NCBI GenBank assembly: GCA_028554795.2
Contig: JAPYKE020000537.1
Location: 62,001-126,000, forward strand
Length of the DNA: 64,000 bases
DNA from: Sinohyriopsis cumingii
Lineage: Eukaryota; Mollusca; Bivalvia; Unionida; Unionidae
Direction: 5' to 3'
Below the pieces are notes generated by a model. The model did no database searches. It saw only the letters and a program-made list of their open reading frames with translations, and had not been told where the DNA came from. Within the stretch, counting starts at the first letter, position 1. Every line of letters begins with the position of its first letter. The position numbers and the translations under genes were made by a program. Shown here piece by piece: positions 28,291 through 42,962 of the stretch.

Positions 28291-30819
28291 TTTTCCTGTT
28301 TCATCTGCAGGAAATTCGTCAGGACTTTCTTCGTAGGTGGAGTCTATCTCCTAGAGATAAAAATATATATGGTGGACTCATGTGAAGGCTTGTAAAGAGG
28401 GGACTAATGGCTCATATGTATATAATCTTACGGCATGTGATCTGCTCGACTTCCTTATTTAGTGGCACGTTTCTCGAAATCGGCTGACGAATTTTCTTTA
28501 AATTTTTGCTGTTGTTAGAAAAGGGTCTGATTTCAAAACGATATAAGCGGCATCGTAATCAAAATCCTCTAAGTAAGGTTTCCATGAGTACAAACTATTA
28601 ATACCGTTTGTGAACATTTGCGTGTTTTTCATAGCCGGTAAGCCCTATAACGCCCGTTATTTTGCTGTTTCGTCTGCAGGAAATTCGTCAGGACTTTCTT
28701 CCTAGGTGGACTCTATCTCCTAGAGATGAAATATCCATGGTGGACTCATGTGAAGACTTATAAAGAGGGGACTAATGGCTCACATGTATATAATCTTACG
28801 GCATGTTATCTCCTCGACTTCCTTTATTTAGTCGCCCTTTTCTCGAAATCGGCTTAACGAATTTTCTTTAAATTTTTGCTGCTGTTAGAAAAGGGTCTTA
28901 TTTCAAAACGATATAAGCGGCATCGTAATCAGAATCCTCTAAGTAAGGTTTCCATGAGTACAAACTATTAATACCGTTTGTTAACATTTGCGTGTTTTTC
29001 ATAGCCGGTAAGCCCTATAGCGCCCCTTACTTTGCTGTTTCGTCTGCAGGAAATTCGTAAGGACTTCTTCCTAGGTGGACTCTATCTCCTAGAGATAAAA
29101 TATCCATGGTGGACCCATGTGAAGACTTATAAAGAGGGGACTAATATCTCACATGTATATAATCTTACGCCATGTGATCTGCTCGACTTCCTTTATTTCG
29201 TCGCACGTTTCTCGAAATCGGTTGGACGAATTTTCTTCCAATTTTTCCTGCTGTTAGAAAAGGGTCTTATTTCAGATCGATATAAGCGACATCGATATCA
29301 AAATCCTCTATGTAAGGTTTCCATGAGTACAAACTATTAATACCGTTTGTTAACATTTACGTGTTTTTCATAGATGGTAAGCCCTTTGACGCATCTTATC
29401 TTGCTGTTTCGTCTGCAGGAAATTCGTCAGGACTCTCTTGCTAGGGGGACTCTATCTCCTAGAGATAAAATATCCATGGTGGACCCATGTGAAGACTTAT
29501 AAGGAGGGGACTAATGTCTCACATGTATATAATCTTACGGCATGTGATCTGCTCGAATTCCTTTATTTCGTCGCACGTGTCTCGAAATCAGCTGAAAAAT
29601 TTTCTTCAAATTTTTCCTTCTGTTAGAAAAGGGTCTTATTTCAGAACGATATAAGCGACATCGAAATTAAAATCCTCCAAGTAAGATTTCCATGAGTAGA
29701 AACTATTAATATCGTTTGTTAACATTTGCGTGTTTTTCATAGCCGGTAAGCCCTATGACGCCCCTTATTTTGCTGTTTCGTCTGAAGGAAATTCGTCAGG
29801 ACTTTCTTCCTAGGTGGACTCTTTCTAATAGAGATAAAATATCCATGGTGGACTCATGTGAAGACTTATAAAGAGGTGAGTAATGACTCACATGTATAGA
29901 ATCTTAGGCATGTGATCTGCTCGACTTCCTTTATTTAGACGCACGTTTCTCGAATTCGGGTGTTCGAATTTTCTTCAAATTTTTCCTGCTGTTAGAAAAG
30001 GGTCTTATTTCAGAACGATATAAGCGAGATCGAAATCAAAATCCTGTAAGTAAAGTTTCCATGAGTACAAACTATTAATACCATTTGTTAACATTTGCGT
30101 GTTTTTCATAGCCGGTAAGCCCTATGGCGCCCCTTAATTTGCTGTTTCGTCTGCAGGAAATTCGTCAGGACTATCTTCCTAGGTGGACTCTATCTTCTAG
30201 AGATAAAATATCGATGGTGGACACATGTGAAGACTTATAAAGAGGGGACTAATTTCTCACTTGTATATAATCTTACGGCATGTGATCTGCTCGAATTCCT
30301 TTATTTAGTCGTACGTGTCTCGAAATCGGCTGGACGAATTTTCTTTAAATTTTTACTGCTGTTAGAAAATGGTCTTATTTCAAAACGATACCAGCGGCAT
30401 CGAAATCAAAGTCCTCTAAGTATGGTTTCCATGAGTACAAACTATTAATACCGTTTGTTAACATTTGCGTGTTTTTCATAGCCGGTAAGCCCTATGGCGC
30501 CCCTTATTTTGCTGTTTCGTCTGAAGGAAATTCGTCAGGACTTTCTTCCTAGGTGGACTCTATCTCCTAGAGATAAAATATCCATGGTGGACCCATGTGA
30601 AGAATTTTAAGTAGGGGAGCAATGTCTCACATGTATATAATCTTACGGCATGTGATCTGCACGACTTCCTTTATTTCGTCGCACGTGTCTCGAAATCGGC
30701 TGAAGGAATTTTCTTCAAATTTTTCCTGCTGTTAGAAAATGGTCTTATTTCAGAACGATATAAGCGAGATCGAAATTATAATCCTCCAAGTAAGATTTCC
30801 ATGAGTACAAACTATTAAT

Positions 30820-33800
30820 ACCGTTTGTTAACATTTGCGTGTTTTTCATAGCCAGTAAGCCCTATGGCGCCAATTATTTTGCTGTTTCGTCTGCAGCAAA
30901 TTAGTCAGGACCTTCTTCGTAGGTGGACTCTATCTCCTAGAGATGAAATATCCATGGTGGACTCATGTAAAGACTTATAAAGAGGTGACTAATGGCTCAC
31001 ATGTATATAATCTTACGGAATGTGATCTCCTCGACTTCCTTTATTTAGTCGCACTTTTGTCTAAATCGGATGGACGAATTTTCTTCAAACTTTTTCTGCT
31101 GTTAGAAAACGGTCTTATTTCAAAACGATATAAGGGACATCGAGATCAAAATCCTCTAAGTAAGGTTTCCATGAGTACAAACTATTAATACCGTTTGTTT
31201 ACATTTGCGTGTTTTTCATAGCCGGTAAGCCCTATGGCGCCTCTTATTTTGCTGTTTCGTCTGCAGGAAATTCGTCAGGACATTCCGCCTAGGTGGACTC
31301 TATCTCCTAGAGATAAAAATATCCATGGTGGACTCATGTGAAGACTTATAAAGAGGGGACTAATCGCTCACATGTATATAATCTTACGGTATGTGATCTG
31401 CTCGACTTCCTTTATTTAGTCGCACGTTTCTCGAAATGACCTGGACCAATTTTCTTCAAATTTTTTCTGCTGTGAGGAAAGGGTCTTATTTCAAAACGAT
31501 ATAAGCGGCATCAAAATCAAAATCCTCTAAGTAAGGTTTCCATGAGTACAAACTATCAATATCGTTTGTTAACATTTGCGTGTTTTTCATAGCCGGTAAG
31601 CCCTATGCCGCCCCTTATTTTGCTGTTTCGTCTGCAGGAGATTCGTCAGGACTTCTTCCTAGGTGGACTCTATCTCATAGAGATAAAATATTCATGGTGG
31701 ACTCATGTGAAGACTTATAAAGAGGGGACTAATGGCTCACATGTATATAATCTTACGGCATGTGATCTGCTCGCCTTCCGTTAGTTAGTCGCACGTTTCT
31801 CGAAATCGGCTGGACCAATTTTCTTTAAATTCTTTCTGCTGTTAGAAAAGGGTCTTATTTGAAAACGGTATAAGCGGCATCGAAATCAAAATCCTCTAAA
31901 TAATGTTTCCATGAGTACAAACTATTAATACCGTTTGTTAACCTTTGCGTGTTTTTCATAGAAGGTAAGCCCTATGGAGCCCCTTATTTTCCTGTTTCAT
32001 CTGCAGGAAATTCGTCAGGACTTTCTTCGTAGGTGGAGTCTATCTCCTAGAGATAAAAATATATATGGTGGACTCATGTGAAGACTTGTAAAGAGGGGAC
32101 TAATGGGTCACTTGTATATAATCTTACGGCATGTGATCTCCTCGACTTCCTTTATTTAGTCGCACTTTTGTCTAAATCGGATGGACGAGTTTTCTTTAAA
32201 TTTTTGCTGCTGTTAGAAAAGGGTCCTATTTCAAGAAGATATAAGCGGCATCGAAATCAAAATCCTCTAAGTAAGGTTTCCATGTCTACAAACTATTAAT
32301 ACCGTTTGTTAACCTTTGCGTGTTTTTCATAGAAGGTAAGCCCTATGGCGCCCCTTATTTTCCTGTTTCATCTGCAGGAAATTCGTCAGGACTTTCTTCG
32401 TAGGTGGAGTCTATCTCCTAGAGATAAAAATATATATGGTGGACTCATGTGAAGACTTGTAAAGAGGGGACTAATGGCTCATATGTATATAATCTTACGG
32501 CATGTGATCTGCTCGACTTCCTTATTTAGTGGCACGTTTCTCGAAATCGGCTGACGAATTTTCTTTAAATTTTTGCTGCTGTTAGAAACGGGTCTTATTT
32601 CAAAATGATATAGGCGGCATCGTAATCAAAATCCTCTAAGTAAGGTTTCCATGAGTACAAACTATTAATACCGTTTGTTAACATTTGCGTGTTTTTCATC
32701 GCCGTTAAGCCGTATGGTGCCCGTTATTTTGCTGTTTCTTCTGCAGGAAATTCGTCAGGACTTTCCTCCTAGGTGGACTCTATCTCCTAGAGATAAAAAT
32801 ATCGATGGTGGACTCATGTGAAGACTTATAAAGAGGGGATTAATGGCTCACATGTATATGATCTTACGGCATGTGATCTGCTCGACTTTCTTTATTTAGT
32901 CGCACCTTTCTCGAAATGGGCTGGACGAATTTTCTTTAAATTTTTGCTGCTGTTAGAAAAGGGTCGTATTTGAGAACGATGTAAGCGACATCGAAATCAA
33001 AATCCTCTAAGTAAGGTTTCCATGAGTACAAAGTATTAATACCGTTTGTTAACATTTGCGTGTTTTTAATAGCGAGTAAGCCCTATGGCGCCCCTTATTT
33101 TGCTGTTTCGTCGGAAGGAAATTCGTCAGGACCTTCTTCCTAGGTTGACCCTATCTCCTACAGATAAAAATATCCATGGTGGACTCATGTGAAGACTTAT
33201 AAAGAGGGGACTAATGCCTCACATGTATATAATCTAACGGAATGTTATCTCCTCGACTTCCTTTATTTAGTCGCACGTTTGTCGAAATAGGCTGGTCGAA
33301 TTTTCTTTAAATTTTTTCTGCTGTTAGAAAAGGGTCCTATTTCTAGAAGATATAAGCGGCATCGAAATCAAAATCCTCTAAGTATGGTTTCCATGTGTAC
33401 AAACTATTAATACCGTGTGTTAACCTTTTCGTGTTTTTCATAGAAGATAAGCCCTATATCGCCCCTTATTTTGCTTTTTCGTCTGCAGGAAATTCGTCAG
33501 GACTTTCTTCCTAGGTGGACTCTATCTCCTAGAGATAAAAATATACATGGTGGACTCATGTGAAGACTTATAAAGAGGGGACTGATGTATCACATGTATA
33601 TAATCTTACGGCATGTGATCTGCTCGACTTCCTTTATTTAGTCGCACGTTTCTCGAAATCGGCTGGACGGGTTTTCTTCATATTTTTGCTGCTGTTAGAA
33701 AAGGGTCCTATTTGAAGAAGATATTAGCGGCGTCGAAATCAAAATCCTCTAAGTAAGGTTTCCATGAGTACAAACTATTAATACCGTTTGTTAACATTTG

Positions 33801-36800
33801 CGTGTTTTTCATAGCCGGTAAGCCCTATGGCGCCCCTTATTTTGCTGTTTCGTCTGACGGATATTCGTCAGGACTTTTTTAGTAGGAGGACTCTATCTCC
33901 TAGAGATAAAATATCCATGGTGGACTCAAGTGAAGACTTCTAAAGAGGGTACTAATGCCTCACATGTTTATAATCTTACTGCATCTGATCTGCTCGACTT
34001 CCTTTATTTAGTCGTGCGTGTCTCGAAATCGGCTGGACGAATTTTCTTCAAACTCTTGCTACTGTTAGAAAAGGGTCTTATTTGAAAACGATATAAGCTG
34101 CATCGAGATCAAAATCCTCTAAGTACGGTTTCCATGAGTACAAACTATTAATACCGTTTGTTAACATTTGCGTGTTTTTCATAGCCGGTTAGCCCTATGG
34201 CGCCCCTTATTTTGCTGTGTCGTCTGCAGGAAATTCGTCAGGACTTTCTTCCTAGGTGGACCCTATCTCCTAGAGATAAAATATTCATGGTGGACACATG
34301 TGAAGACTTATAAAGAGGGGACTGATGGCTCACATGTATATAATCTTACGGAATGTGATCTGCTCTACTTCCTTTATTTAGTCGCACGTTTCTCGAAATC
34401 GGCAGGACGAGTTTTCTTTAAATTTTTGCTGCTATTAGAAAAGGGTCCTATTTCAAGAAGATACAAGCGGCGTCGAAATCAAAATCCTCTAAGTAAGGTT
34501 TCCATGAGTACAAACTATTAATACCGTTTGTTAACATTTGCGTGTTTTTCATATCCGGTTAGCCCTATGGTGCCCCTTATTTTGCTGTTTCCTCCGTAGG
34601 AAATTCGTCAGGACTTTCCTCCTAGGAGGACTCTATCTCCTAGAGAGAAAAATATCCATGGTGGACTCATGTGAAGACTTATAAAGAGGGGATTAATGGC
34701 TCATATGTATATAATCTTACTGCATGTGATCTGCTCGACTTTCTTTATTTAGTCGCACCTTTCTCGAAATGGGCTGGACGAATTTTCTTTAAATTTTTGC
34801 TGCTGTTAGAAAAGGGTCGTATTTGAGAACGATGTAAGCGACATCGAAATCAAAATCCTCTAAGTAAGGTTTCCATGAGTACAAAGTATTAATACCGTTT
34901 GTTAACATTTTCGTGTTTTTAATAGCGAGTAAGCCCTATGGCGCCCCTTATTTTGCTGTTTCGTCTGAAGGAAATTCGTCAGGACCTTCTTCCTAGGTTG
35001 ACCCTATCTCCTACAGATAAAAATATCCATGGTGGACTCATGTGAAGACTTATAAAGAGGAGATTAATGGCTCACATGTATATAATCTCACGGCATGTTA
35101 TCTGCTCGACTTGCTTTATTTAGTCGCACGTTTCTCGAGATCTGCTGGACGAATTTTCTTTAAATTTTTTTTGCTGTGAGAAAAGGGTCTTATTTGAAAA
35201 CGATATAAGCGGCATGGAAATCAAAATCCATTAAGTAAGGTTTACATGAGTACAAGCTAATAATACCGTTTGTTAACATTTGCGTGTTTTTCATAGCCAG
35301 TAAGCCCTATAGCGCCCGTTATTATGCTCTTTCGTCTGCAGGAAATTCGTCAGGACTTTCTTCGTAGGTGGACTCTATCTCCTAGAGATAAAAATATCCA
35401 TGGTGGACTCATGTGAAGACTTATAAAGAGGGGACTAATGGCTCACATGTATGTAATCTTACGGCATGTGATCTGCTCGACTTCCGTTACTTAGTCGCAC
35501 GTTTCTCGAAATCGGCTGGACGAATTTTCTTTAAATTTTATCTGCTGTTAGAAATGGGTCTTATTTCAAAACGATATAAGCGGCATGGAAATCAAAATCC
35601 TTTAAGTAAGGCTTCCATGAGTACAAACTATTAATACCGTTTGTTAACATTTGCGTGTTTTTCATAGCCAGTAAGCCCTATGGCGCCCCTTATTTTGCTG
35701 TTTCGTCTGCAGGAAATTAGTCAGGACCTTCTTCGTAGGTGGACTCTATCTCCTAGAGATGAAATATCCATGGTGGACTCATGTGAAGACTTATAAAGAA
35801 GGGACTAAAGGCTCACATGTATATAATCTTACAGCATGTGATCTGATCGACTTCCTTTATTTAGTCGCACGTTCCTCGAGATCTGCTGGACGAATTTTCT
35901 TCAAACCTTTTCTGCTGTTAGAAAACGGTCTTTTTTCAAAACCATATAAGGGACATCGAGATCAAAATCCTCTAAGTAAGGTTTCTATGAGTACAAACTA
36001 TTAATACCGTTTGTTTACATTTGCGTGTTTTTCATAGCCGGTAAGCCCTATGGCGCCCCTTATTTTGCTGTTTCGTCTGCAGGAAATTCGTCAGGACATT
36101 CCGCGTAGGTGGACTCTATCTCCTAGAGATAAAAATATCCATGGTGGACTCATGTGAAGACTTATAAAGAGGGGACTAATCGCTCACATGTATATAATCT
36201 TACGGCATGTGATCTTCTCGACTTCCTTTATTTAGTCGCACGTTTCTCGAAATGACCTGGACCAATTTTCTTCAAATTTTTTCTGCTGTAAGGAAAGGGT
36301 CTTATTTCAAAACGATATAAGCGGCATCGAAATCAAAATCCTCTAAGTAAGGTTTCCATGAGTACAAACTATCAATATCGTTTGTTAACATTTGCGTGTT
36401 TTTCATAGCCGGTAAGCCCTATGCCACCCCTTATTTTGCTGTTTCGTCTGCAGGAAATTCGTCAGGACTTCTTCCTAGGTGGACTCTATCTCCTAGAGAT
36501 AAAATATTCATGGTGGACTCATGTGAAGACTTATAAAGAGGGGACTAATGGCTCACATGTATATAATCTTACGAGATGTGATCTGCTCGCCTTCCGTTAG
36601 TTAGTGGCACGTTTCTCGAAATCGGCTGCACCAATTTTCTTTAAATTTTTTCTGCTGTTAGAAAAGGGTCTTATTTGAAAACGGTATAAGAGGCATCGAA
36701 ATCAAAATCCTCTAAATAACGTTTCCATGAGTACAAACTATTAATACCGTTTGTTAACATTTGCGTGTTTTTCATAGCCGGTAAGCCCTATGGCGCTCCT

Positions 36801-37912
36801 TATTTTGCTGTTTCGTCTGCAGGAAATTCGTCAGGACCTTCTTCCTAGGTGGACTCTATCTCCTAGAGATAAAATATTCATGGTGGACTCATGTAAAGAC
36901 TTATAAAGAGGGGACTAATGGCTCACATGTATATAATCTTATGGCATGTGATCTGCTAGCCTGCCGTTAGTTAGTAGCACGTTTCTCGAAATCGGCTGCA
37001 CCAATTTTCTTTAAATTCTTTCTGCTGTTAGAAAAGGGTCCTATTTGAAAACGGTATAAGCGGCATCGAAATCAAAATCCTCTGAATAATGTTTCCATGA
37101 GTACAAACTATTAATACCGTTTGTTAACCTTTGCGTGTTTTTAATAGCCGGTAAGCCCCATGGCGCTCCTTATTTTGCTGTTTCGTCTGCAGGAAATTCG
37201 TCAGGACCTTCTTCCTAGGTGGACTCTATCTCCTAGAGATAAAATATTCATGGTGGACTCATGTGAAGACTTATAAAGAGGGGACTAATGGCTCACATGT
37301 ATATAATCTTACGGCATATGATCTCCTCGACTTCCTTTATTTAGTCGCACTTTTGTCTAAATCGGATGGACGAGTTTTCTTTAAATTTTTGCTGCTGTTA
37401 GAAAAGGGTCCTATTTCAAGAAGATATAAGCGGCATCGAAATCAAAATCCTCTAAGTAAAGTTTCCATGTCTACAAACTATTAATACTGTTTGTTAACAT
37501 TTGCGTGTTTTTCATAGCCGGTAAGCCCTATGGCGCTCCTTATTTTGCTGTTTCGTCTGCAGGAAATTCGTCAGGACCTTCTTCCTATGTGGACTCTATC
37601 TCCTAGAGATAAAATATTCATGGTGGACTCATGTAAAGACTTATAAAGAGGGGACTAATGGCTCACATGTATATAATCTTACGGCATGTGATCTCCTCGA
37701 CTTCCTTTATTTAGTCGCACTTTTGTCTAAATCGGATGGACGAGTTTTCTTTAAATTTTTGCTGCTGTTAGAAAAGGGTCCTATTTCAAGAAGATATAAG
37801 CGGCATCGAAATCAAAATCCTCTAAGTAAGGTTTCCATGTCTACAAACTATTAATACCGTTTGTTAACCTTTGCGTGTTTTTCATAGAAGGTAAGCCCTA
37901 TGGCGCCCCTTA
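30820..37912 (+). repeat. About 7.1-kb segmental duplication, copy 2
   Basis: The partner of about 21200-28290. A short island of the other monomer subfamily (28.7-30.8 kb) separates the two copies. They differ by scattered substitutions and one conversion tract near 24.65 kb. Confidence 0.8.
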
Positions 37913-40250
37913 TTTTGCTTTTTCATCTGCAGGAAATTCGTCAGGACTTTCTTCCTAGGTGGACTCTATCTAATAGAGATCAAATATCCATGGTGGACTC
38001 ATGTGAAGACTTATAAAGAGGGGACTAATGGCTCACATGTATATAATCTTACGGCATGTGATCTGCTCGACTTCCTTTATTTAGTCGTACGTGTCTCGAA
38101 ATCGGCTGGACGAATTTTCTCTAAATTTTTTCTGCTGTTAGAAATGGGTCTTATTTCAGAACGATATAAGCGGCATCGAAATCAAAGTCTTCTAAGTAAG
38201 GTTTCCATGAGTACAATCTATTAATACCGTTTGTTAACATTTGCGTGTTTTTCATAGCCTGTAAGCCCTATGGAGCCCCTTATTTTGTTGTTTCGTCTGC
38301 AGGAAATTCGTCAGGACTTTCTTCCTAGGTGGACTCTATCTCCTAGAGATAAAATATCCATGGTGGACCCATGTGAAGACTTATAAAGAGGGGACTAATA
38401 TCTCACATGTATATAATCTTACGGAATGTGATCTGCTCAATTTCCTTTATTTAGTCGCACGTTTCTCGAAATCGGCTGGACGAATTTTCTTCAAATTTTT
38501 CCTGCTGTTAGAAAAGGGTCTTATTTCAGATCGATATAAGCGACATCGAAATTAAAATCCTCTATGTAAGGTTTCCATGAGTACAAACTATTAATACCGT
38601 TTGCTAACATTTGCTTGTTATTCATAGCTGGTGAGCTCTATGACGCCCCTTATTTTGTTGTTTCGTCTGAAGGAAATTCCTAAGGACTTTCGTCCTAGGT
38701 GGACTCTATCTCCTAGAGATAAAATATCCATGGTGGACTCATGTGAAGACTTATAATAAGGGGACTAATGACTCACATGTATATAATCTTACGGCATGTG
38801 ATGTGCTCGACTTCCTTTATTTAGTCGCACGTTTCTCGAAATCGGCTGGACGAATTTTCTTCAAATTTTTCCTGCTGTTGGAAAAGGGTCTTATTTCAGA
38901 ACGATATAAGCGACATCGAAATCAAAGTCCTGTAAGTAAGGATTCCATGAGTACAAACTATTAATACCGTTTGTTAACATTTGCGTGTTTTTCATAGCCG
39001 GTAAGCCCTATGGCGCCCCTTAATTTGCTGTTTCGTCTGCAGGAAAGTCGTCAGGACTATCTTCCTAGGTGGACTCTATCTCCTAGAGATCAAATATCCA
39101 TGGTGGACTCATGTGAAGACTTATAATGAGGGGACTAATGGCTCACATGTATATAATCTTACGGCATGTGATCTGCTCGAATTCCTTTATTTAGTCGCGG
39201 GACCCCGAGTGGCCGAGTGGTCTAAAGCGCTCTTCCTTACGGATCACTGCCATCTCACCTCTGTCTGCGGCGGTTCGAGTCTAAGATTCAGCCAAGGTGA
39301 GCATGTGAGAAAGATTGCCAGTAGCTTCTCCTGTGTCGGTGGTTCTTTCCGGGGTTTTCCGGGTTCTTCCTCCACCATTAATTCTGGCCGCCATGTATGG
39401 CCAATCGTGCTGAAAAATGGCGTTAAACCCCACAACAACAACAACAACAATATTTAGTCGCACGTTTCTCGAAATCGGCTGGACGAATTTTCTTTACATT
39501 TTTTCTGCTGTTAGAAAAGGGTCTTATTTCAAAACGATATAAGCGGCATCGAAATCAAAATCCTCTAAGTAAGGTTTCCATGAGTACAAACTATTAATAC
39601 CGTTTGTTAACATTTGCGTGTTTTTCATAGCCGGTAAGCCCTATGGCGCCCCTTATTTTGCTGTTTCGTCTGCAGGAAATTCGTCAGGACTTTCTTCCTA
39701 GGTGGACTCTATCTCCTAGAGATAAAATATCCATGGCGCACCCATGTGAAGAGTTATAAGGAGGGGACTAATATCTCACATGTATATAATCTTACGGCAT
39801 GTGATCTGCTCGACTTCCTTTATTTCGTCGCACTTTTCTCGAAATCGCCTGGACGAATTTTCCTCAAATTTTTCCTGCTGTTAGAAAAGGGTCTTATTTC
39901 AGATCGATATAAGCGAGATCGAAATCAAAATCCTGTAAGTAAGGTTTCCATGAGTACAAACTATTAATACCATTTGTTAACATTTGCGTGTTTTTATAGC
40001 CGGAAAGCCCTATGGCGCCCTTTAATTTGCTGTTTCGTCTGCAGGAAATTCGTCAGGACTATCTTCCCAGGTGGACTCTATCTCCTAGAGATAAAATATC
40101 GATGGTGGACTCATTTGAAGACTTATAAAGAGAGGACTAATGGCTCACTTGTATATAATCTTACGGCATGTGATCTGCTCGACATCCTTTATTTAGTCGT
40201 ACGTGTCTCGAAATCGTCTGGACGAATTTTCTTCAAATTTTTTCCGCTGT
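37892..40250 (+). repeat. 2.3-kb duplication containing a SINE, copy 1
   Basis: It matches about 42963-45330 at an offset of 5,072 bp before the SINE and 5,078 bp after it, the difference being the SINE tail length. Shared variants include tctaatagagatcaaat and caatttcc/caacttcc. Confidence 0.8.
39199..39450 (+). mobile_element. tRNA-derived SINE, copy 1
   Basis: A 252-bp insertion with a tRNA-like head: A box TGGCCGAGTGG (39210-39220) and B box GGTTCGAGTCT (39272-39282). A conserved-looking body (ccggggttttccgggttctt) and a (CAA)n tail follow. It is flanked by the 11-bp target duplication TATTTAGTCGC (39188-39198 and 39451-39461). The head resembles tRNA-Leu/Ser. The body is reminiscent of SINE cores common in molluscs, which I cannot verify here. 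Confidence 0.9.
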
Positions 40251-42962
40251 TAGAAAAGGGTCTTATTTCAAAACGATATAAGCGGCATCGAAATCAATAT
40301 CCTCTAAGTAAGGTTTCCATGAGTACAAACTATTAATACCGTTTGTTAACATTTGCGTGTTTTTCATAGCCGGTAAACCCTATGGCGCCCCTTATTTTGC
40401 TGTTTCGGCTGCAGGAAATTCGTCAGGACTTTCTTCCTAGGTGGACTCTATCTCCTAGAGATAAAATATCCATGGTGGACCCATGTGAAGACTTATATGG
40501 AGGGGACTAATGTCTCACATGTATATAATCTTACGGCATGTGATCTGCACGACTTCCTTTATTTCGTCGCACGTGTCTCGAAATCGGCTGAAGGAATTTT
40601 CTTCAAATTTTTCCTGCTGTTAGAAAAGGGTCTTATTTCAGAGCGATATAAGCGACATCGAAATTGAAATCCTCCAAGTAAGATTTCCATGAGTACAAAC
40701 TGTTAATACCGTTTGTTAACATTTGCGTGTTTTTCATAGCCGGTAAGCCCTATGGCGCCCCTTATTTTGCTGTTTCGTGTGCAGGAAATACGTCAGGACT
40801 TTCTTCCTAGGTGGACTCTATGTCTTAGAGATAAAATATCCATGGTGGACCCATGTGAAGACTTATAAAGAGGGGACTAATGTCTCACATGTATATAATC
40901 TTACGGAATGTGATCTGCTCGACTTCCTTTATTTAGTCGCTTTTCTCGCGAAATCGCCTGGACGAATTTTCTTCAAATTTTTCCTGCTGTTAGAAAAGGG
41001 TCTTATTTAAGAACGATATAAGCGACATCGAAATCAAAATCCTCCAAGTAAGATTTCCATGAGTACAAACTATTAATACCGTTTGTTAACATTTGCGTGT
41101 TTTTCATAGCTGGTAAGCTCTATGACGCCCCTTATTTTGCTGTTTCGTCTGAAGGAAATTCGTCAGGACTTTCTTCCTAGGTGGACTCTATCGCCTAGAA
41201 TTAAAATATCCATGGTGGACTCATGTGAAGACTTATAAAGTGGGGACTAATGGCTCACTTGTATATAATCTTACGGCATGTGATCTGCTCGACTTCCTTT
41301 ATTTAGTCGTACGTGTCTCGAAATCGGCTGGACAAATTTTCTTTAAATTTTTTCTGCTGTTAGAAAAGGGTCTTATTTCAAAACGATATAAGCGGCATCG
41401 AAATCAAAATCCTCTAAGTAAGGTTTCCATGAGTATAAACTATTAATACCGTTTGTTAACATTTGCGTGTTTTTTATATCCTGTAAGCCTTATGGCCCCC
41501 CTTATTTTGCTGTTTCGTCTGCAGGAAATTCGTCAGGACTTTGTTCCTTGGTGGACTCTATCTCCTAGAGATAAAATATCCATGGTGGACCCATGTGAAG
41601 ACTTATCAAGAGGGGACTAATATCTCACATGTATATAATCTTACGCCATGTGATCTGCTCGACTTCCTTTATTTCGTCGCACGTTTCTCGAAATCGTCTG
41701 GACGAATTTTCTTCCAATTTTTCCTGCTGTTAGAAAAGGGTCTTATTTCAGATCGATATAAGCGACATCGACATCAAAATCCTCTATGTAAGGTTTCCAT
41801 GAGTACAAACTATTAATACCGTTTGTTAACATTTACGTGTTTTTCATAGATGGTAAGCCCTTTGACGCCCCTTATATTGCTGTTTCGTCTGCAGGAAATT
41901 CGTCAGGACTTTCTTGCTAGGTGGACTCTATCTCCTACAGATAAAATATCCATGGTGGACCCATGTGAAGACTTATAAGGAGGGGACTAATGTCTCACAT
42001 GTATATAATCTTACGGCATGTGATCTGCTCGACTTCCTTTATTTCGTCGCACGTTTCTCGAAATCGGCTGGACGAATTTTCTTCCAATTTTTCCTGCTGT
42101 TAGAAAAGGGTCTTATTTCAGAACGATATAAGCGAGATCGAAATCAAAATCCTGTAAGTAAGGTTTCCATGAGTACAAACTATTAATACCATTTGTTAAT
42201 ATTTGCGTGTTTTTCATAGCCGGTTAGCCCTATGGCGCCCCTTAATTTGCTGTTTCGTCTGCAGGAAATTCGTCAGGACTATCTTCCTAGGCGGACTCTA
42301 TCTTCTAGAGATAAAATATCGATGGTGGACACATGTGAAGACTTATAAAGAGGGGACTAATTTCTCACTTGTATATAATCTTACGGCATGTGATCTGCTC
42401 GAATTCCTTTATTTAGTCGTACGTGTCTCGAAATCGGCTGGACGAATTTTCTTTAAATTTTTACTGCTGTTAGAAAATGGTCTTATTTCAAAACGATACC
42501 AGCGGCATCGAAATCAAAGTCCTCTAAGTATGGTTTCCATGAGTACAAACTATTAATACCGTTTGTTAACATTTGCGTGTTTTTCATAGCCGGTAAGCCC
42601 TATGGCGCCCCTTATTTTGCTGTTTCGTCTGAAGGAAATTCGTCAGGACTTTCTTCCTAGGTGGACTCTATCTCCTAGAGATAAAATATCCATGGTGGAC
42701 CCATGTGAAGACTTATAAGTAGGGGAGCAATGTCTCACATGTATATAATCTTACGGCATGTGATCTGCACGACTTCCTTTATTTCGTCGCACGTGTCTCG
42801 AAATCGGCTGAAGGAATTTTCTTCAAATTTTTCCTGCTGTTAGAAAAGAGTCTTATGTAAGATCGATATAAGCGACATCAGAATCAAAATCCTCTATGTA
42901 AGGTTTCCATGAGTACAAACTATTAATACCGTTTGTTAACATTTGCGTGTTTTTCATAGCCG

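Noticed and set aside
39199-39290. A functional tRNA gene
   Set aside because: A and B boxes are present but the cloverleaf is degenerate and the copy has a SINE body and tail with target duplication.
39244-39463. Open frames through the SINE on both strands
   Set aside because: They arise from the (CAA)n tail and the tRNA-like head and do not match a protein.
40743-41050. Possible tandem introns/exons in each satellite monomer (GTAAG sites and a tttcgtctgCAG/G acceptor)
   Set aside because: The implied exon is 263 nt, not a multiple of three, so repeated exons could not hold a frame; the alternative donor gives a 42-nt intron, too short. The motifs are probably chance.
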